A DNA stretch of 64,000 nucleotides from Gordonia hydrophobica NBRC 16057 (GCF_001592365.1 NZ_BCWU01000002.1:1-64000); one strand, 5' to 3'. Shown: positions 36,387 to 46,218, counted from the first letter of the stretch. Made by a program: numbers and translations. Notes: generated from the letters alone by a model not told the origin.

Positions 36387-38914
36387 CACCGGTCCTCTCC
36401 CCGCACGGGCTCGGTTCCGGCGGGCAACAGCATGGTCATGGTGGTTCCCCCGCCCGGCGTGTGCTCGGCGGTCAGGGTGCCGCCGACGGCGGTCACGAAG
36501 CCGCTCGCCACCGACAATCCCAGCCCGACGCCCGACGTCTGCCGGTCCCGATCACCGTACTGGTGGAACGGCACAAAGACGCGGGCACGCTCGTCGGCAG
36601 GGATCCCCGGCCCGTGATCGATCACCCGGATGCGACAGCACGCCTTGCCGGTCGGCGCGTCGCTCGGCACCAGGTCGGTGCGGACCGCCACCGCACCGCC
36701 GCCATGCCGGAGCCCGTTGTCGATGAGATTGGCCAGTGCGCGTTCCAGCAGGCCCGCGTCGGTGCGGGCCCAGTCGCACGCGAGGTCGACTGAGATGGCC
36801 GCGCCGCCGTGCGCAGCGGCAGCGCCCGCTCGATGGATCACCTCGGCGAGGTAGGTGCGGGTCAATTCGGGGCGGACGACGCCCGCGGCGAGGCGCGACG
36901 AGTCGAGGAGGTTTCCGACCAGCGATGACAGCTGGTCGACGGATTCCTCGACGGTCGCCAGCAGCTCAGCGGTGTCCTCGTCGTTGAAGACGACGTCAGG
37001 GCTGCGCAGGCTCGACGCCGCGGCTTTGGCGGCGGCGAGCGGCGTGCGGAGGTCGTGGCTGACGGCGGTGAGCAGTGCGCGGCGCAACTCATCGGTCCGG
37101 GCGAGTTCGTCAGCGACCGCGGCCTCGGCCTCCAGCCGGTCCCGTTCGACGGCGGCAGCCACCTGGCTCGCGACGGCGGCGAGGACGCGCTGGTCGGCCG
37201 CACCGACTGCCGGTCCGCGCAGCAGCAGTTCGTATTCGCCGCCCGTTGCCGGGCACACGGTGTCGGCTGCGGCCCCGGACGCGGGCGGGTGCTCTCCCAC
37301 CGACGCCGCGACGGTCGCGCCTCGGTCGTCGCGGCGCGCAACGGCGACCGCGGTCTGCTGGTACGTCTCTCGGACGCGTTCGAGCAGTCCGGAGACGCCC
37401 GCACCGTCGAGCACCGCACCGGAGAACAGCGTCAGCAGTTCCGCATCGCGGGTCGCGCGCTGCGCTTGACGCCTGCGGACAGTCGCCGAATCGACCAGGG
37501 CCGCCACCGCGATCGCAATGATCAGCATGACGATCAGAGTGATGACGTTGTCGGGTTCGGCGATGGTGAACGTGAACCGCGGCGGCGCGAAGAAGTAGTT
37601 GAGCAGCAGTCCGGAGGTCACCGCCGACAGCGCGGCGGGCACCATGCCGCCGAGCATCGCGACGGCCAGCACCACGACGAAGAACAGGGCAGTCTGGCTC
37701 GAGAAGCCGACCAGCGGGTCGATCACGCTGAGCACTCCGGTCAGTGCCAGCGGCAGAAGCACCGCGAGGATCCAGCTGCCCGGCCGATGGAAGCGGGTCC
37801 GGCGGATGTCGAGACGCCGCCGGACGGCGGCCCTGTCGTGGGTCACCATGTGGACGTCGATCCGGCCGCTGTCCCGGATCACCGCCGCACCCACGCCCTC
37901 GTCGAACAGTCGCTGCCACCGCGACCGGCGCGAGGTGCCGAGAACCAATTGCGTGGCGTTCATGGCACGCGCGAACTCCAGGAGCGTCTGCGGGACGTCG
38001 TCGCCCACCACCGAGTAGACGCCCGCGCCGACACCGGTCGCGAGGGCACGCAACGCTGTCAGGTCGGCGGCCCCGCGGTCGGCGAGGCCGTCACCGCGGA
38101 CCACGTGCAGCACCAGCAGTTCGGCGCTCGACCGCGACGCGATGCGGCTCGCCCGGCGGATCAGGGCCGACGACTCGGGGCCGCCGGTCACTGCCACGAC
38201 GACCCGTTCGCGCGCCTCCCAGGTGTCGGTGATCGCGTTGGCGGCACGGTAAGCCGCGAGCTTGTCGTCGACGCGATCGGCCAGCCACAGCAGCGCGAGT
38301 TCGCGCAATGCCGTGAGATTGCCCTGCCGGAAGAAGTTGGCGAGAGCGTCGTCGATCCGGCCGGCGGCATAGACCTTGCCCTGCTCGAGCCGCTGCCGGA
38401 GGGCTCGCGGCTCGATGTCGACGAGCTCGATCTGGTCGGCGGCGCGGACCACGTCGTCGGGGACGGTCTCACGCTGGGTGATCCCGGTGATCTGCGCGAC
38501 GACGTCGTTGAGGCTCTCCAGGTGCTGGATGTTGACGGTGGACAGGACGTCGATCCCGGCGGCCAGGAGCACGTCGATGTCCTCCCACCGCTTGGCGTTC
38601 CGCAGTCCGGGGGCGTTGCTGTGGGCGAGCTCGTCGACCAGCACCACGGCCGGTCGGCGCGCGAGGATCGCCTCCAGATCCATCTCGTGCAGAACGGTGC
38701 TGCGATGCTCCACCGCCCGCCGGTCGACCACCTCCAGGCCGTCGATCAGCGCCGCGGTGGCCGTACGACCGTGCGTTTCGACGACGCCGATCACCACATC
38801 GACGCCGTCGTCCCGCAGCGTGCGGGCCTGCTCGAGCATCTCGTACGTCTTTCCGACGCCGGGCGCGCAACCGAGGAAGATCTCCAGCTGGCCGCGTTCC
38901 TCGGTGTCGGGCAT
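36386..38914 (-). CDS. kdpD: Sensor histidine kinase KdpD
   Basis: This 842-aa membrane kinase has an N-terminal KdpD domain with the P-loop GCAPGVGKTYEML (near residue 15), a Usp-like domain (about 230-360) and four transmembrane helices (about 400-500). A GAF-like region, a HisKA domain with phospho-His in SHDLRTPLA (near 630) and an HATPase domain follow. The start at 38,914 (MPDTEERGQ) lies 10 bp after kdpC and just clear of the kdpC tail repeat; upstream in-frame Met codons would translate that repeat in another frame. Confidence 0.94.
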   Translation of the reverse strand: MPDTEERGQLEIFLGCAPGVGKTYEMLEQARTLRDDGVDVVIGVVETHGRTATAALIDGLEVVDRRAVEHRSTVLHEMDLEAILARRPAVVLVDELAHSNAPGLRNAKRWEDIDVLLAAGIDVLSTVNIQHLESLNDVVAQITGITQRETVPDDVVRAADQIELVDIEPRALRQRLEQGKVYAAGRIDDALANFFRQGNLTALRELALLWLADRVDDKLAAYRAANAITDTWEARERVVVAVTGGPESSALIRRASRIASRSSAELLVLHVVRGDGLADRGAADLTALRALATGVGAGVYSVVGDDVPQTLLEFARAMNATQLVLGTSRRSRWQRLFDEGVGAAVIRDSGRIDVHMVTHDRAAVRRRLDIRRTRFHRPGSWILAVLLPLALTGVLSVIDPLVGFSSQTALFFVVVLAVAMLGGMVPAALSAVTSGLLLNYFFAPPRFTFTIAEPDNVITLIVMLIIAIAVAALVDSATVRRRQAQRATRDAELLTLFSGAVLDGAGVSGLLERVRETYQQTAVAVARRDDRGATVAASVGEHPPASGAAADTVCPATGGEYELLLRGPAVGAADQRVLAAVASQVAAAVERDRLEAEAAVADELARTDELRRALLTAVSHDLRTPLAAAKAAASSLRSPDVVFNDEDTAELLATVEESVDQLSSLVGNLLDSSRLAAGVVRPELTRTYLAEVIHRAGAAAAHGGAAISVDLACDWARTDAGLLERALANLIDNGLRHGGGAVAVRTDLVPSDAPTGKACCRIRVIDHGPGIPADERARVFVPFHQYGDRDRQTSGVGLGLSVASGFVTAVGGTLTAEHTPGGGTTMTMLLPAGTEPVRGEDR

Positions 38915-38924
38915 ATCGCCGATA

Positions 38925-39617
38925 CTAACGGCATCCGGGGTCATGGAAGGCCTTCGGCGCAGCCACATCAAACGCCTTCGGCGCAGCCACATCAAACGCC
39001 TTCGGCGCAGCGGCGGCGAGGTCACGGTTCACCTGTTGGACGTTGACCCGCTCCTCACCGAGGAAACCCAGCTGACGACCCTCCGTGTGCGCGGCGACGA
39101 TCTCGCGGACCCGCTCCACCGGCAGCCCGGTGACGCGGGCGATGCGCGGGATCTGCAGCGCGGCGTACGCCGAGCTGATGTCCGGATCCAGGCTCGATCC
39201 CGAGCCGGTGACCGCGTCCGCGGGGACCTGCGACGGCGCCACGTGCTCGCGCTGCGCGATCATCGCGCGTCGGGCGGCGATGATCTTCACCAGTTCCGGA
39301 CTGTTGGGTCCCAGGTTGCTCGCGCCGGACGATGACGGGTCGCCGGGCGCCATCGGGTCGTCGACTCCGCCGGCGACGCGGTTGTGCAGGAACGGGTCCG
39401 GGTGTCCGGCGGGCACACGCTGGTCGACGCCGATGAGCGTCGACGTGGTGCAGCCCCGCACGTCCGTGACGAAGGACCCCTCGGCGGCGGTCGCGTCGAC
39501 GCGGGAGATCCCCCACACCGCGACGGGGTACAGGCCGCCGACCACGACGGTCAGGGCGATCAAGGCGAGCAGCGCGACCGCGCACTGTCGCGCGAATCCG
39601 GTGACGAAGTTCTTCAT
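38925..39617 (-). CDS. kdpC: Potassium-transporting ATPase subunit C, with C-terminal repeat
   Basis: This 230-aa subunit stabilises the KdpFABC complex and raises its ATP affinity. One N-terminal membrane helix (residues 12-34) precedes the KdpC domain, with YPVAVWGISR, GSGSSLDPDISSAYAALQI and LPVERVREIVAAHTEGR. Normal KdpC ends soon after VNVQQVNRDL; here an octapeptide, AAPKAFDV, is repeated twice and partly a third time at the C-terminus, from a 24-bp DNA repeat. Confidence 0.93.
   Translation of the reverse strand: MKNFVTGFARQCAVALLALIALTVVVGGLYPVAVWGISRVDATAAEGSFVTDVRGCTTSTLIGVDQRVPAGHPDPFLHNRVAGGVDDPMAPGDPSSSGASNLGPNSPELVKIIAARRAMIAQREHVAPSQVPADAVTGSGSSLDPDISSAYAALQIPRIARVTGLPVERVREIVAAHTEGRQLGFLGEERVNVQQVNRDLAAAAPKAFDVAAPKAFDVAAPKAFHDPGCR
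38951..39014. repeat. 24-bp tandem repeat in 3-prime end of kdpC
   Basis: Two full units of 24 bp (38,951-38,974 and 38,975-38,998) and a 16-bp partial unit are identical. The period is a multiple of three, so it extends KdpC in frame by AAPKAFDV copies. Confidence 0.92.
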
Positions 39618-39621
39618 GATG

Positions 39622-41676
39622 TCAGCCCATCCCCGGCAGCAGCCGGTCCAGCAGGTCGATCAGCCAGATCCCGATGAACGGGGTCACGACGCCGCCGAGC
39701 CCGAACAGCAGGAGATTGCGGCGCAGCAGGTCGGCGGCGCTCGCCGCCCGGTACCGGACGCCCTTCAGCGACAGCGGGATCAGCGCGATGATGATCAGCG
39801 CGTTGAAGACGACCGCGGAGACGATCGCCGACTGCGCCGAGTGCAGCCGCATGATGTTGAGCGCGTCGAGCTGCGGGTCGGTGGACGCGAACAGCGCGGG
39901 CAGGATCGCGAAGTACTTGGCGAGGTCGTTGGCCAGCGAGAACGTCGTGAGCGCGCCGCGGGTGATCAGCAGCTGCTTCCCGATCGCCACCACCTCGATG
40001 AGTTTGGTCGGGTCGGAGTCGAGGTCCACCATGTTGCCCGCCTCCTTGGCGGCCATGGTGCCGGTGTTCATCGCCAGGCCGACGTCGGCCTGCGCCAATG
40101 CGGGCGCGTCGTTGGTGCCGTCGCCGGTCATCGCGACCAGGCGGCCGCCGGACTGCTCGGCGCGGATCAGGTCCAGCTTGTCCTCGGGCGTGGCCTGCGC
40201 GATGAAATCGTCGACGCCGGCCTGCGCGGCGATGGCCTTCGCGGTGAGCGGGTTGTCGCCGGTCACCATCACCGTGCGGATCCCCATCGCCCGCAGTTGT
40301 GAGAAGCGCTGCGCCATCCCCGGTTTCACGACGTCGGACAGTTCGATCACGCCGAGGACGTGAGCGCGCAGCCCGGTCTTGGTGGCGACCACGAGCGGGG
40401 TTCCGCCGCGGGTGGAGATCTCGTCGACGGTGGCGCGCACCTCCTCGGTCAGGCGTCCGCACCACTTCTCGACGGCGTCGGCGGCTCCCTTGCGGAAGCT
40501 GCGCCCGTCCGCGTCGACGCCGCTCATCCGGGTCTGCGCGGTGAACGGCACCACCGTCGCGCCGGAGTCGTCGGCGGCCGTGACCTGGTACTCGTCGCGG
40601 GCCAGGTCGACGATGCTGCGCCCCTCGGGGGTCTCGTCGGCGAGGCTGCAGCGGTGGGCGACCGCGGCCAGCTCTGCGGTCGAGACGCCGTCGGCCGGGT
40701 GGAACGCGGTGGCGCGCCGGTTGCCGAAGGTGATGGTGCCGGTCTTGTCCATGAGGAGGGTGTCGATGTCGCCTGCGGCTTCGACGGCGCGACCGGACAT
40801 GGCGAGCACGTTGCGCTGCACCAGACGGTCCATGCCCGCGATGCCGATCGACGACAGCAGCGCGCCGATGGTGGTGGGGATCAGGCAGACGAGAAGGGCG
40901 ATCAGCTTCACCGGGTCGGGGGCCTGGCCCGCGAATCCCTGCATCGGACCGATCGCGAGGACCGCGAGCAGGAAGACGATGGTGAGGGCCGTCAGCAGGA
41001 TGTTGAGGGCGATCTCGTTGGGCGTCTTCTTGCGCGAGGCGCCCTCGACCAGCGCGATCATCCGATCGACGAAGGTGCTGCCCGGTTCGGCGGTGATCCG
41101 CACGACGATCCGGTCGGAGAGGACCACGGTGCCGCCGGTGACCGCCGAGCGATCGCCGCCCGATTCGCGGACGACGGGCGCGGATTCGCCGGTGATCGCG
41201 GACTCGTCGACGGTCGCGATGCCGTCGATCACGTCGCCGTCGCCCGCGATGGTCTCGCCGGCCTCGACGACGATCCGCATCCCGACGTGCAGGTCGGATC
41301 CCGGCGTCTCGACGATGACGCCGTCGTCGGTGAGCACGCGGGCCACGGTGTCGCGCTTGACCTTGCGGAGGCTGGCGGCCTGCGCCTTGCCGCGCCCCTC
41401 GGCGACGGCCTCGGCGAGGCCCGCGAAGATCACCGTGAACCACAGCCACGCGACGATCAGCCACGCGAAGACCGAGCTCGACGCCGCGGCGAGGATCGTC
41501 GACACGATGGCGCCGAGGTAGACGACGAACATGACGGGGTTCCGCGCCTGGTCGCGCGGCTTCAGCTTCCGGACGGCCTGCGGCAGCGAGGCGATGAGCT
41601 GTCGGGCGTCGAACGCGCCGCTGTGGACGAGTTCGGTGTCGCTCGACGGGGTGTGGGGAACGAGTGTTGCGGTCAT
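39622..41676 (-). CDS. kdpB: Potassium-transporting P-type ATPase subunit B
   Basis: This 684-aa catalytic subunit hydrolyses ATP to drive potassium uptake. The phosphorylated Asp is about residue 310 in [10 protein letters not shown]. Other P-type motifs are TGESAPV (actuator domain), KGAAD (nucleotide binding) and [13 protein letters not shown], followed by [21 protein letters not shown]. Length and motifs are fully normal. It is 4 bp upstream of kdpC and abuts kdpA directly. Confidence 0.97.
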   Translation of the reverse strand: MTATLVPHTPSSDTELVHSGAFDARQLIASLPQAVRKLKPRDQARNPVMFVVYLGAIVSTILAAASSSVFAWLIVAWLWFTVIFAGLAEAVAEGRGKAQAASLRKVKRDTVARVLTDDGVIVETPGSDLHVGMRIVVEAGETIAGDGDVIDGIATVDESAITGESAPVVRESGGDRSAVTGGTVVLSDRIVVRITAEPGSTFVDRMIALVEGASRKKTPNEIALNILLTALTIVFLLAVLAIGPMQGFAGQAPDPVKLIALLVCLIPTTIGALLSSIGIAGMDRLVQRNVLAMSGRAVEAAGDIDTLLMDKTGTITFGNRRATAFHPADGVSTAELAAVAHRCSLADETPEGRSIVDLARDEYQVTAADDSGATVVPFTAQTRMSGVDADGRSFRKGAADAVEKWCGRLTEEVRATVDEISTRGGTPLVVATKTGLRAHVLGVIELSDVVKPGMAQRFSQLRAMGIRTVMVTGDNPLTAKAIAAQAGVDDFIAQATPEDKLDLIRAEQSGGRLVAMTGDGTNDAPALAQADVGLAMNTGTMAAKEAGNMVDLDSDPTKLIEVVAIGKQLLITRGALTTFSLANDLAKYFAILPALFASTDPQLDALNIMRLHSAQSAIVSAVVFNALIIIALIPLSLKGVRYRAASAADLLRRNLLLFGLGGVVTPFIGIWLIDLLDRLLPGMG

Positions 41677-43365
41677 CTAGAGTGCCTCCGCGATGGGTCC
41701 CAGCGCCATGGCCGGGAAGAAGGTGAGTCCGGCGACGAGGAGCGCGGTGCCGAGGAGCAGGGCGCCGAACAGGACGCCGCTGGTCGGCAGTGCCGCGGCC
41801 TGCTGCTCCCCAGTCTTGGGCTTCTGCCGAGCGAGCGATCCGGCCAGGGCGAGGACCAGGACGATCGGCACGATCCGGCCGAGGAGCATGGCGAGGCCGA
41901 GGGAGATCTGCAGCCAGTCGCTGGTGGCGGTGAGGCCGCCGAAGGCGCTGCCGTTGTTGTTGGCCGCCGACGCGAAGGCGTACATGACCTCGCTGAATCC
42001 GTGTGCGGCGCTGCGGCTTCCGACGGGACCGTCGTTTCCGAGGGCGTCGCCGGTGGAGCCGAGGAGGACCGTGATCGACGCTCCGGTCAGCACCAGGGCG
42101 GGCATCACGAGAACGTACAGCGCGGAGAGAGTGATCTCGCGGCGGCCGACCTTCTTGCCGAGGAACTCCGGCGAGCGCCCGACCAGGAGACCGCCGACGA
42201 AGACCGTGATGATCGCCAGCACCAGCAGACCGTAGAGGCCGGAGCCGACGCCGCCGGGCGCCACCTCGCCGAGGAGCATGTTCCAGAGGAGGCCGCCGCC
42301 GCCCGCGGCGGAGAAGCTGTCGTGCGCGGAGTTCACGGCGCCGGTCGAGGTGCCGGTCGTCGCCACCGCGAACAGCGCGCTGCCGGGGATCCCGAAGCGC
42401 GTCTCCTTGCCTTCGAGCATCGCGCCGGCCGCCTGCGATGCGGCGCCGTCGGTACGCGACTCCATCGTCCAGACCAGCGCGAGCATGCCGCCCCAGATCG
42501 CGGCCATGACGCCGAGGAGGGTGAGGCCCTGCCTGCGGTCGTGCACAAGGGTGCCGTACGTCCGCGTGAGGCTGACCGGGATGATCAGGATCGCGAGGAT
42601 CGAGATCACGTTGGTCAACGGCGTCGGGTTCGAGAACGGGTGCGCCGAGTTGGCGCCATACGTGCCGCCGCCGTTGGTGCCGAGCAGCTTGATCGACTCC
42701 TGCGAGGCAAACGGCCCCAACGGGATTCGACTGCGCGTGCCGTCGAGCATGGTGATGCCCGCCCCGGTGTGCCACGACTGGACCGCGCCCTGGAACACGA
42801 GGATCGCCGCGACGGCCACGGCGAGCGGCAGCAGGATGCGAACGGTGCCGCGGATCAGGTCCACCCAGAAGTTGCCGATCTCGCCGTTGCCGCGATGGTT
42901 CGCGATGCCGCGGATCAGGGCGACGGCGACCGCCATCCCGACCGCCGCGGACAGGAAGTTCTGCACCGCGAGACCGAGCATCTGAGTCAGGTTGCTGATG
43001 GTGGTCTCCGGCTCGTACGACTGCCAGTTGGTGTTGGCGATGAACGAGATCGCGGTGTTGAACGCGACGGCGGGCGACATCCCCGGCTTGCCGTCCGACC
43101 ACGGGAGGTGTCCCTGGAGCCGTTGCAGCGCGTAGAGCGACGCGAGCGAGACCGAGGTGAAGGCGAGCACCGACAGCCCGTAACCGCGGGCGGTCTGGTT
43201 GCCGCGCGGGTTCACGCCCAGCGCACGGAACATCAGGCGCTCGGGAGCTGCGTCGCGCGGCGTCAAGTAGACGCGCGCCATGTAGTCGCCCAGCGGCACG
43301 TACGCCGCGGCGAGGATGACGAGAACGGATGCCAGCTGCAGGAGGCCGGCCGAAAGATCTGTCAA
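41677..43365 (-). CDS. kdpA: Potassium-transporting ATPase subunit A
   Basis: This 562-aa channel-like subunit of the SKT superfamily binds and passes potassium across the membrane. About ten transmembrane helices and four selectivity-filter-like segments are visible, including SFIANTNWQSY, LGTNGGGTYGANSAHPFSNP, TGTSTGAVNS and NNNGSAFGGL. It is intact. It lies 11 bp after kdpF, and its stop is adjacent to the kdpB start. Confidence 0.96.
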   Translation of the reverse strand: MTDLSAGLLQLASVLVILAAAYVPLGDYMARVYLTPRDAAPERLMFRALGVNPRGNQTARGYGLSVLAFTSVSLASLYALQRLQGHLPWSDGKPGMSPAVAFNTAISFIANTNWQSYEPETTISNLTQMLGLAVQNFLSAAVGMAVAVALIRGIANHRGNGEIGNFWVDLIRGTVRILLPLAVAVAAILVFQGAVQSWHTGAGITMLDGTRSRIPLGPFASQESIKLLGTNGGGTYGANSAHPFSNPTPLTNVISILAILIIPVSLTRTYGTLVHDRRQGLTLLGVMAAIWGGMLALVWTMESRTDGAASQAAGAMLEGKETRFGIPGSALFAVATTGTSTGAVNSAHDSFSAAGGGGLLWNMLLGEVAPGGVGSGLYGLLVLAIITVFVGGLLVGRSPEFLGKKVGRREITLSALYVLVMPALVLTGASITVLLGSTGDALGNDGPVGSRSAAHGFSEVMYAFASAANNNGSAFGGLTATSDWLQISLGLAMLLGRIVPIVLVLALAGSLARQKPKTGEQQAAALPTSGVLFGALLLGTALLVAGLTFFPAMALGPIAEAL

Positions 43366-43376
43366 CGCACCGGCCT

Positions 43377-43475
43377 TCAGAACTTGTCCGGGTACAGCAG
43401 CGCTGCCACCAGATAGCCGATGAGAGCGACCGCGGCCGCCACCAGGAGCACCGCTACGGTGCCTGCGGCGGTCAT
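43377..43475 (-). CDS. kdpF: KdpF small subunit
   Basis: This 32-aa single-helix peptide starts MTAAGTVAVLLVAAAAVAL when read loosely and ends LLYPDKF; translation of the 99-bp frame gives one hydrophobic helix followed by the YPDKF end typical of KdpF. KdpF stabilises the KdpABC complex. Its ATG overlaps the stop of the upstream 30-aa ORF (ATGA). Confidence 0.88.
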   Translation of the reverse strand: MTAAGTVAVLLVAAAVALIGYLVAALLYPDKF

Positions 43476-43564
43476 CGTCCGGTCCCCCGTTCGAGCACGT
43501 ACAGCAGGCCGGAGCAGATCGCCATCGCGATCACTCCGATCCCCAGCATCAGCAGATCGGCCAT
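43472..43564 (-). CDS. 30-aa membrane peptide upstream of kdpF
   Basis: The frame encodes a 30-aa peptide beginning MADLLMLGIGVIAMAICSG and ending with the charged YVLERGTGR, a single-helix membrane protein. GAGGCGAGGACG precedes the ATG, and the stop overlaps the kdpF start by 4 bp, so it is probably translated as the first gene of the kdp operon. I do not know a named family. A regulatory or second KdpF-like role is conjecture. Confidence 0.6.
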   Translation of the reverse strand: MADLLMLGIGVIAMAICSGLLYVLERGTGR

Positions 43565-43717
43565 CGTCCTCGCCTCATTCGTCGACGGCCCGCCGTTCGG
43601 CGGGCTCGACTCTCACGCTCGCCCGCGGCGGTCGTGCGCGCTAGAGGCCTTAACGCGATCTATACGGCGCCGCGGCGGATCTTGACGGGCCCGCTACGCC
43701 CCGCCCCGCATCACGTG

Positions 43718-43922
43718 GTTTCGACTCACTTCGTTCGCTCAACCATCGGTGGGGACCGCCCCTCCCGCTGGTTGAGCGAGGCCCCTCCCGCTGGTTGAGC
43801 GAGGAGCGCAGCGAAGCGAGCACCGCAGTCGAAACCCCTCGCCGCGGGCCGGAAGACTGCAACGCACCAGAATCAGCGATTACGCACGCGGTTTCGACTC
43901 ACTTCGTTCGCTCAACCATCGG
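43718..43922. repeat. Intergenic repeat with inverted arms, second family
   Basis: GGTTTCGACTCACTTCGTTC followed by GCTCAACCATCGGTG occurs twice, at about 43,718-43,753 and 43,889-43,923. Between them CCCCTCCCGCTGGTTGAGCGA is duplicated, followed by an arm reading GAAGCGAGCACC...GTCGAAACC in opposite sense. The element can fold into long hairpins. It fills the gap between the kdp promoter region and the converging ABC permease end. It is unlike the family at 1-395. Confidence 0.8.
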
Positions 43923-43934
43923 TGATCGGCGGAA

Positions 43935-44729
43935 CTACGGGCTGCGCCTGCTCAGCGTCCCCGCCGCCAGCGCGAGCGCGATGAGGATGCAGGCCGCGAC
44001 GATCCCGATGTCGCGCCACATCAGCGCCGTCGCTGAGACGTTCGCGGCCACCTCCTGCAGCGCCTGCACCGCGTAGGTCAACGGCATCACCGTCGACAGC
44101 GCCTGCATCCAGCCGGGCAGGTCTTCGCGCGCGACGAACAGGCCGCACAGGAACAACTGCGGGATCACCACGACTGGCAGGAACTGCACCGCCTGGAACT
44201 CGGTCTGGGCGAACGCGCTGCACAGCAGACCGAGGCCCACGCCGAGCATCGCGTCGAGCATGGCGATGACGAAGACCCAGCCGATCGATCCGGCGAGTTG
44301 CAGGTCCAACAGCCAGTACGAGACGCCGACGGCCAGGACCGCCTGCACCGCGGCCAGGATCGAGAACGCGAGGCCGTATCCGCCGAGGAGGTCGAGCCTG
44401 CCGAGCGGCGTCGTCAACAGCCGTTCCAGAGTCCCCGAGCGACGTTCGCGGAGCATGGCGATCGACGTGATCAGGAACATCGTGGTGAACGGCAGGATGC
44501 CGAGCATCACGGTGCCGATGCGGTCGAACGGGTTCGGCGCGAACGGATTGTGCGGGGCCTCCGAGAACATGAAGTACAGCAGCGTCATCAGGATCACCGG
44601 GATCCCGAGGATCAGTGCGACGGTCCGCGGATCGGCGCGGAGCTGCCGCAGCACGCGCACCGCCGTGGCGAACAGCAGCTTCGGGCGGATCGGACCGGTG
44701 CGGGTCGTCGTCTCGGTCGAGCCGGTCAT
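43935..44729 (-). CDS. ABC-2 type exporter permease
   Basis: This 264-aa membrane protein has six transmembrane helices and the ABC-2 signature region RERRSGTLERLLTTPLGRLDLL near residue 95. LPGWMQALSTVMPLTYAVQAL, a conserved late motif of drug/lipid exporters of this type, is near residue 205. With the ATPase upstream (4-bp overlap) it forms a two-gene exporter. Substrate unknown; daunorubicin-type drug or lipid export is the usual family assignment. Confidence 0.88.
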   Translation of the reverse strand: MTGSTETTTRTGPIRPKLLFATAVRVLRQLRADPRTVALILGIPVILMTLLYFMFSEAPHNPFAPNPFDRIGTVMLGILPFTTMFLITSIAMLRERRSGTLERLLTTPLGRLDLLGGYGLAFSILAAVQAVLAVGVSYWLLDLQLAGSIGWVFVIAMLDAMLGVGLGLLCSAFAQTEFQAVQFLPVVVIPQLFLCGLFVAREDLPGWMQALSTVMPLTYAVQALQEVAANVSATALMWRDIGIVAACILIALALAAGTLSRRSP

Positions 44730-45436
44730 GCCGTCGCCCCCTCGATCAGGGTCAGGAAGGCTCTCTCCAGGTTGGTCTCCCCGGTGCGCGCCCGCAGTTC
44801 CGCCGGAGTCAGTTGCGCCACCAGACCGCCTGCGCGCATCAGGATCAGCTCGTCGCAGTGCTCGGCCTCGTCCATCACGTGGCTCGACACCAACAGGGTG
44901 ACCCCGGTGTCGGTCAACCGAGTGAACCGCTGCCAGAGGTCGGCGCGGAGCACCGGGTCCAGGCCGACGGTCGGCTCGTCGAGGATCAGCAGCTGCGGAC
45001 GTGTGACCAGCGCGCAGGCGATGGAGACCCGGTTCAGCTGCCCGCCCGAGAGGTCCCCGGCCAGATGGCCGACATGGGAGCCGAGGTCGACTGCTTCGAT
45101 CGCCTCCGCGATCCCGTCCTCCGCGTCGTAGATCTGCGCGAAGTAGCGGACGTTCTGCTCCACGGTGAGGTCGCCGTAAACCGACGCCGCCTGCGTCACG
45201 TAGCCGACCTCACGGCGCAGGCTCGGGCTTCCGGCGGGGCGGTCGAGGACGTCGATCCGCCCCGACACGTTCTTCTGCGTTCCGACGATCGCGCGCATCA
45301 GGGTCGTCTTGCCGCACCCGGACGGCCCCAGCAGGCCGGTCACCGATCCGCGCGGCACCGAGACCGTGAGGTCGTCGACCGCCGTGACCTTCCCGCGTTG
45401 GACGCTGACGTTCTCGCATCTGATCGCCGCAGACAT
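44726..45436 (-). CDS. ABC exporter ATP-binding subunit
   Basis: This 236-aa ATPase has Walker A GPSGCGKTT (near residue 37), signature LSGGQLNRVSIACAL, Walker B LLILDEPTVGLDP and the switch His in VSSHVMDEAEHCDEL. The ATG at 45,436 has CGAGGCGAC upstream; an earlier in-frame ATG at 45,469 lacks a ribosome site. It partners the ABC-2 permease. Confidence 0.92.
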   Translation of the reverse strand: MSAAIRCENVSVQRGKVTAVDDLTVSVPRGSVTGLLGPSGCGKTTLMRAIVGTQKNVSGRIDVLDRPAGSPSLRREVGYVTQAASVYGDLTVEQNVRYFAQIYDAEDGIAEAIEAVDLGSHVGHLAGDLSGGQLNRVSIACALVTRPQLLILDEPTVGLDPVLRADLWQRFTRLTDTGVTLLVSSHVMDEAEHCDELILMRAGGLVAQLTPAELRARTGETNLERAFLTLIEGATA

Positions 45437-45588
45437 GTCGCCTCGATTCCTCGACGGCCGATAATTCATCGTGCGTTGAATTTAACGCCGATGGTCCCAC
45501 ACCGTCAAGAGTCGCGCCGATTCGATTTGCGCACCGTCGCAACCGTCCGTTTTAGTTGGATGGTCTGTCTCACTCTAGGGAGTTCCAC

Positions 45589-46218
45589 GTGAAGCGTTTG
45601 GCAAAGCTCGCCACCGTCGCCGCAGCGTCCGCCGCTGTCGCCACCGTCGGTCTCGTCGCCGTCCCCGGCGACGCCGTCGCAGGCACCGTCTCGACCTACA
45701 CGCAGCCGGCCTCCGGCGCGGTGTCGATCACGTCGGGCAACAACGAGATCAACGTGATGGTCATCAACCGCACCGACGCCGACAAGTGCACCGTCACCGC
45801 CACCCGCAAGGACGGCAAGACCGGCACCAAGACGCTGACCCGCACGGTTTCGCTCAACACGCTGAACCAGCACACCGGCATCGCCAACTTCGGCGGCATG
45901 CTGAACAACACCACGTACACCGTCTCCGGCACCTGCGTCGGCCCGAAGCCCGCCCCGGCCGAGGAGAAGAAGGACGGCGAGAAGACCGACGGCACCAAGA
46001 CCGACACCGTCAAGAACGACGCGGCCGAGACCACCGAGACCGTCACCACCAACCTGCTCGGCGGCACCAACAAGGCAGCCGTGAAGGTCGACAACTCCGT
46101 GGTCCCGAAGTACGACCAGTGCCTCCAGATCGTCAAGGGCACCGCCTGGGATCTGGGCCTGCGCGGCAGCACGCTGCAGTTCGTGATGGGCGTCGCGACG
46201 CAGTTCTGCCCGCGGTAG
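45589..46218 (+). CDS. Small secreted protein of unknown function
   Basis: This 209-aa protein has a Sec signal peptide (KRLAKLATVAAASAAVATVG, cleavage near AVAGTV, about residue 32). The mature protein has a beta-rich first half with one Cys pair (DKCTVTA and SGTCVGP), a Lys/Thr/Asp-rich linker of about 50 residues and a C-terminal segment with a second Cys pair (YDQCLQIV and ATQFCPR). Start GTG has AGGGAG upstream. No family recognised; it is probably a lineage-specific cell-wall or exported protein. Confidence 0.78.
   Translation: MKRLAKLATVAAASAAVATVGLVAVPGDAVAGTVSTYTQPASGAVSITSGNNEINVMVINRTDADKCTVTATRKDGKTGTKTLTRTVSLNTLNQHTGIANFGGMLNNTTYTVSGTCVGPKPAPAEEKKDGEKTDGTKTDTVKNDAAETTETVTTNLLGGTNKAAVKVDNSVVPKYDQCLQIVKGTAWDLGLRGSTLQFVMGVATQFCPR

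Noticed and set aside
39614..43416. Long frames overlapping kdpA and kdpB (1162 aa minus, 1018 aa plus)
   Set aside because: Both are shadows of the intact kdpA and kdpB frames with biased Arg/Gly composition.
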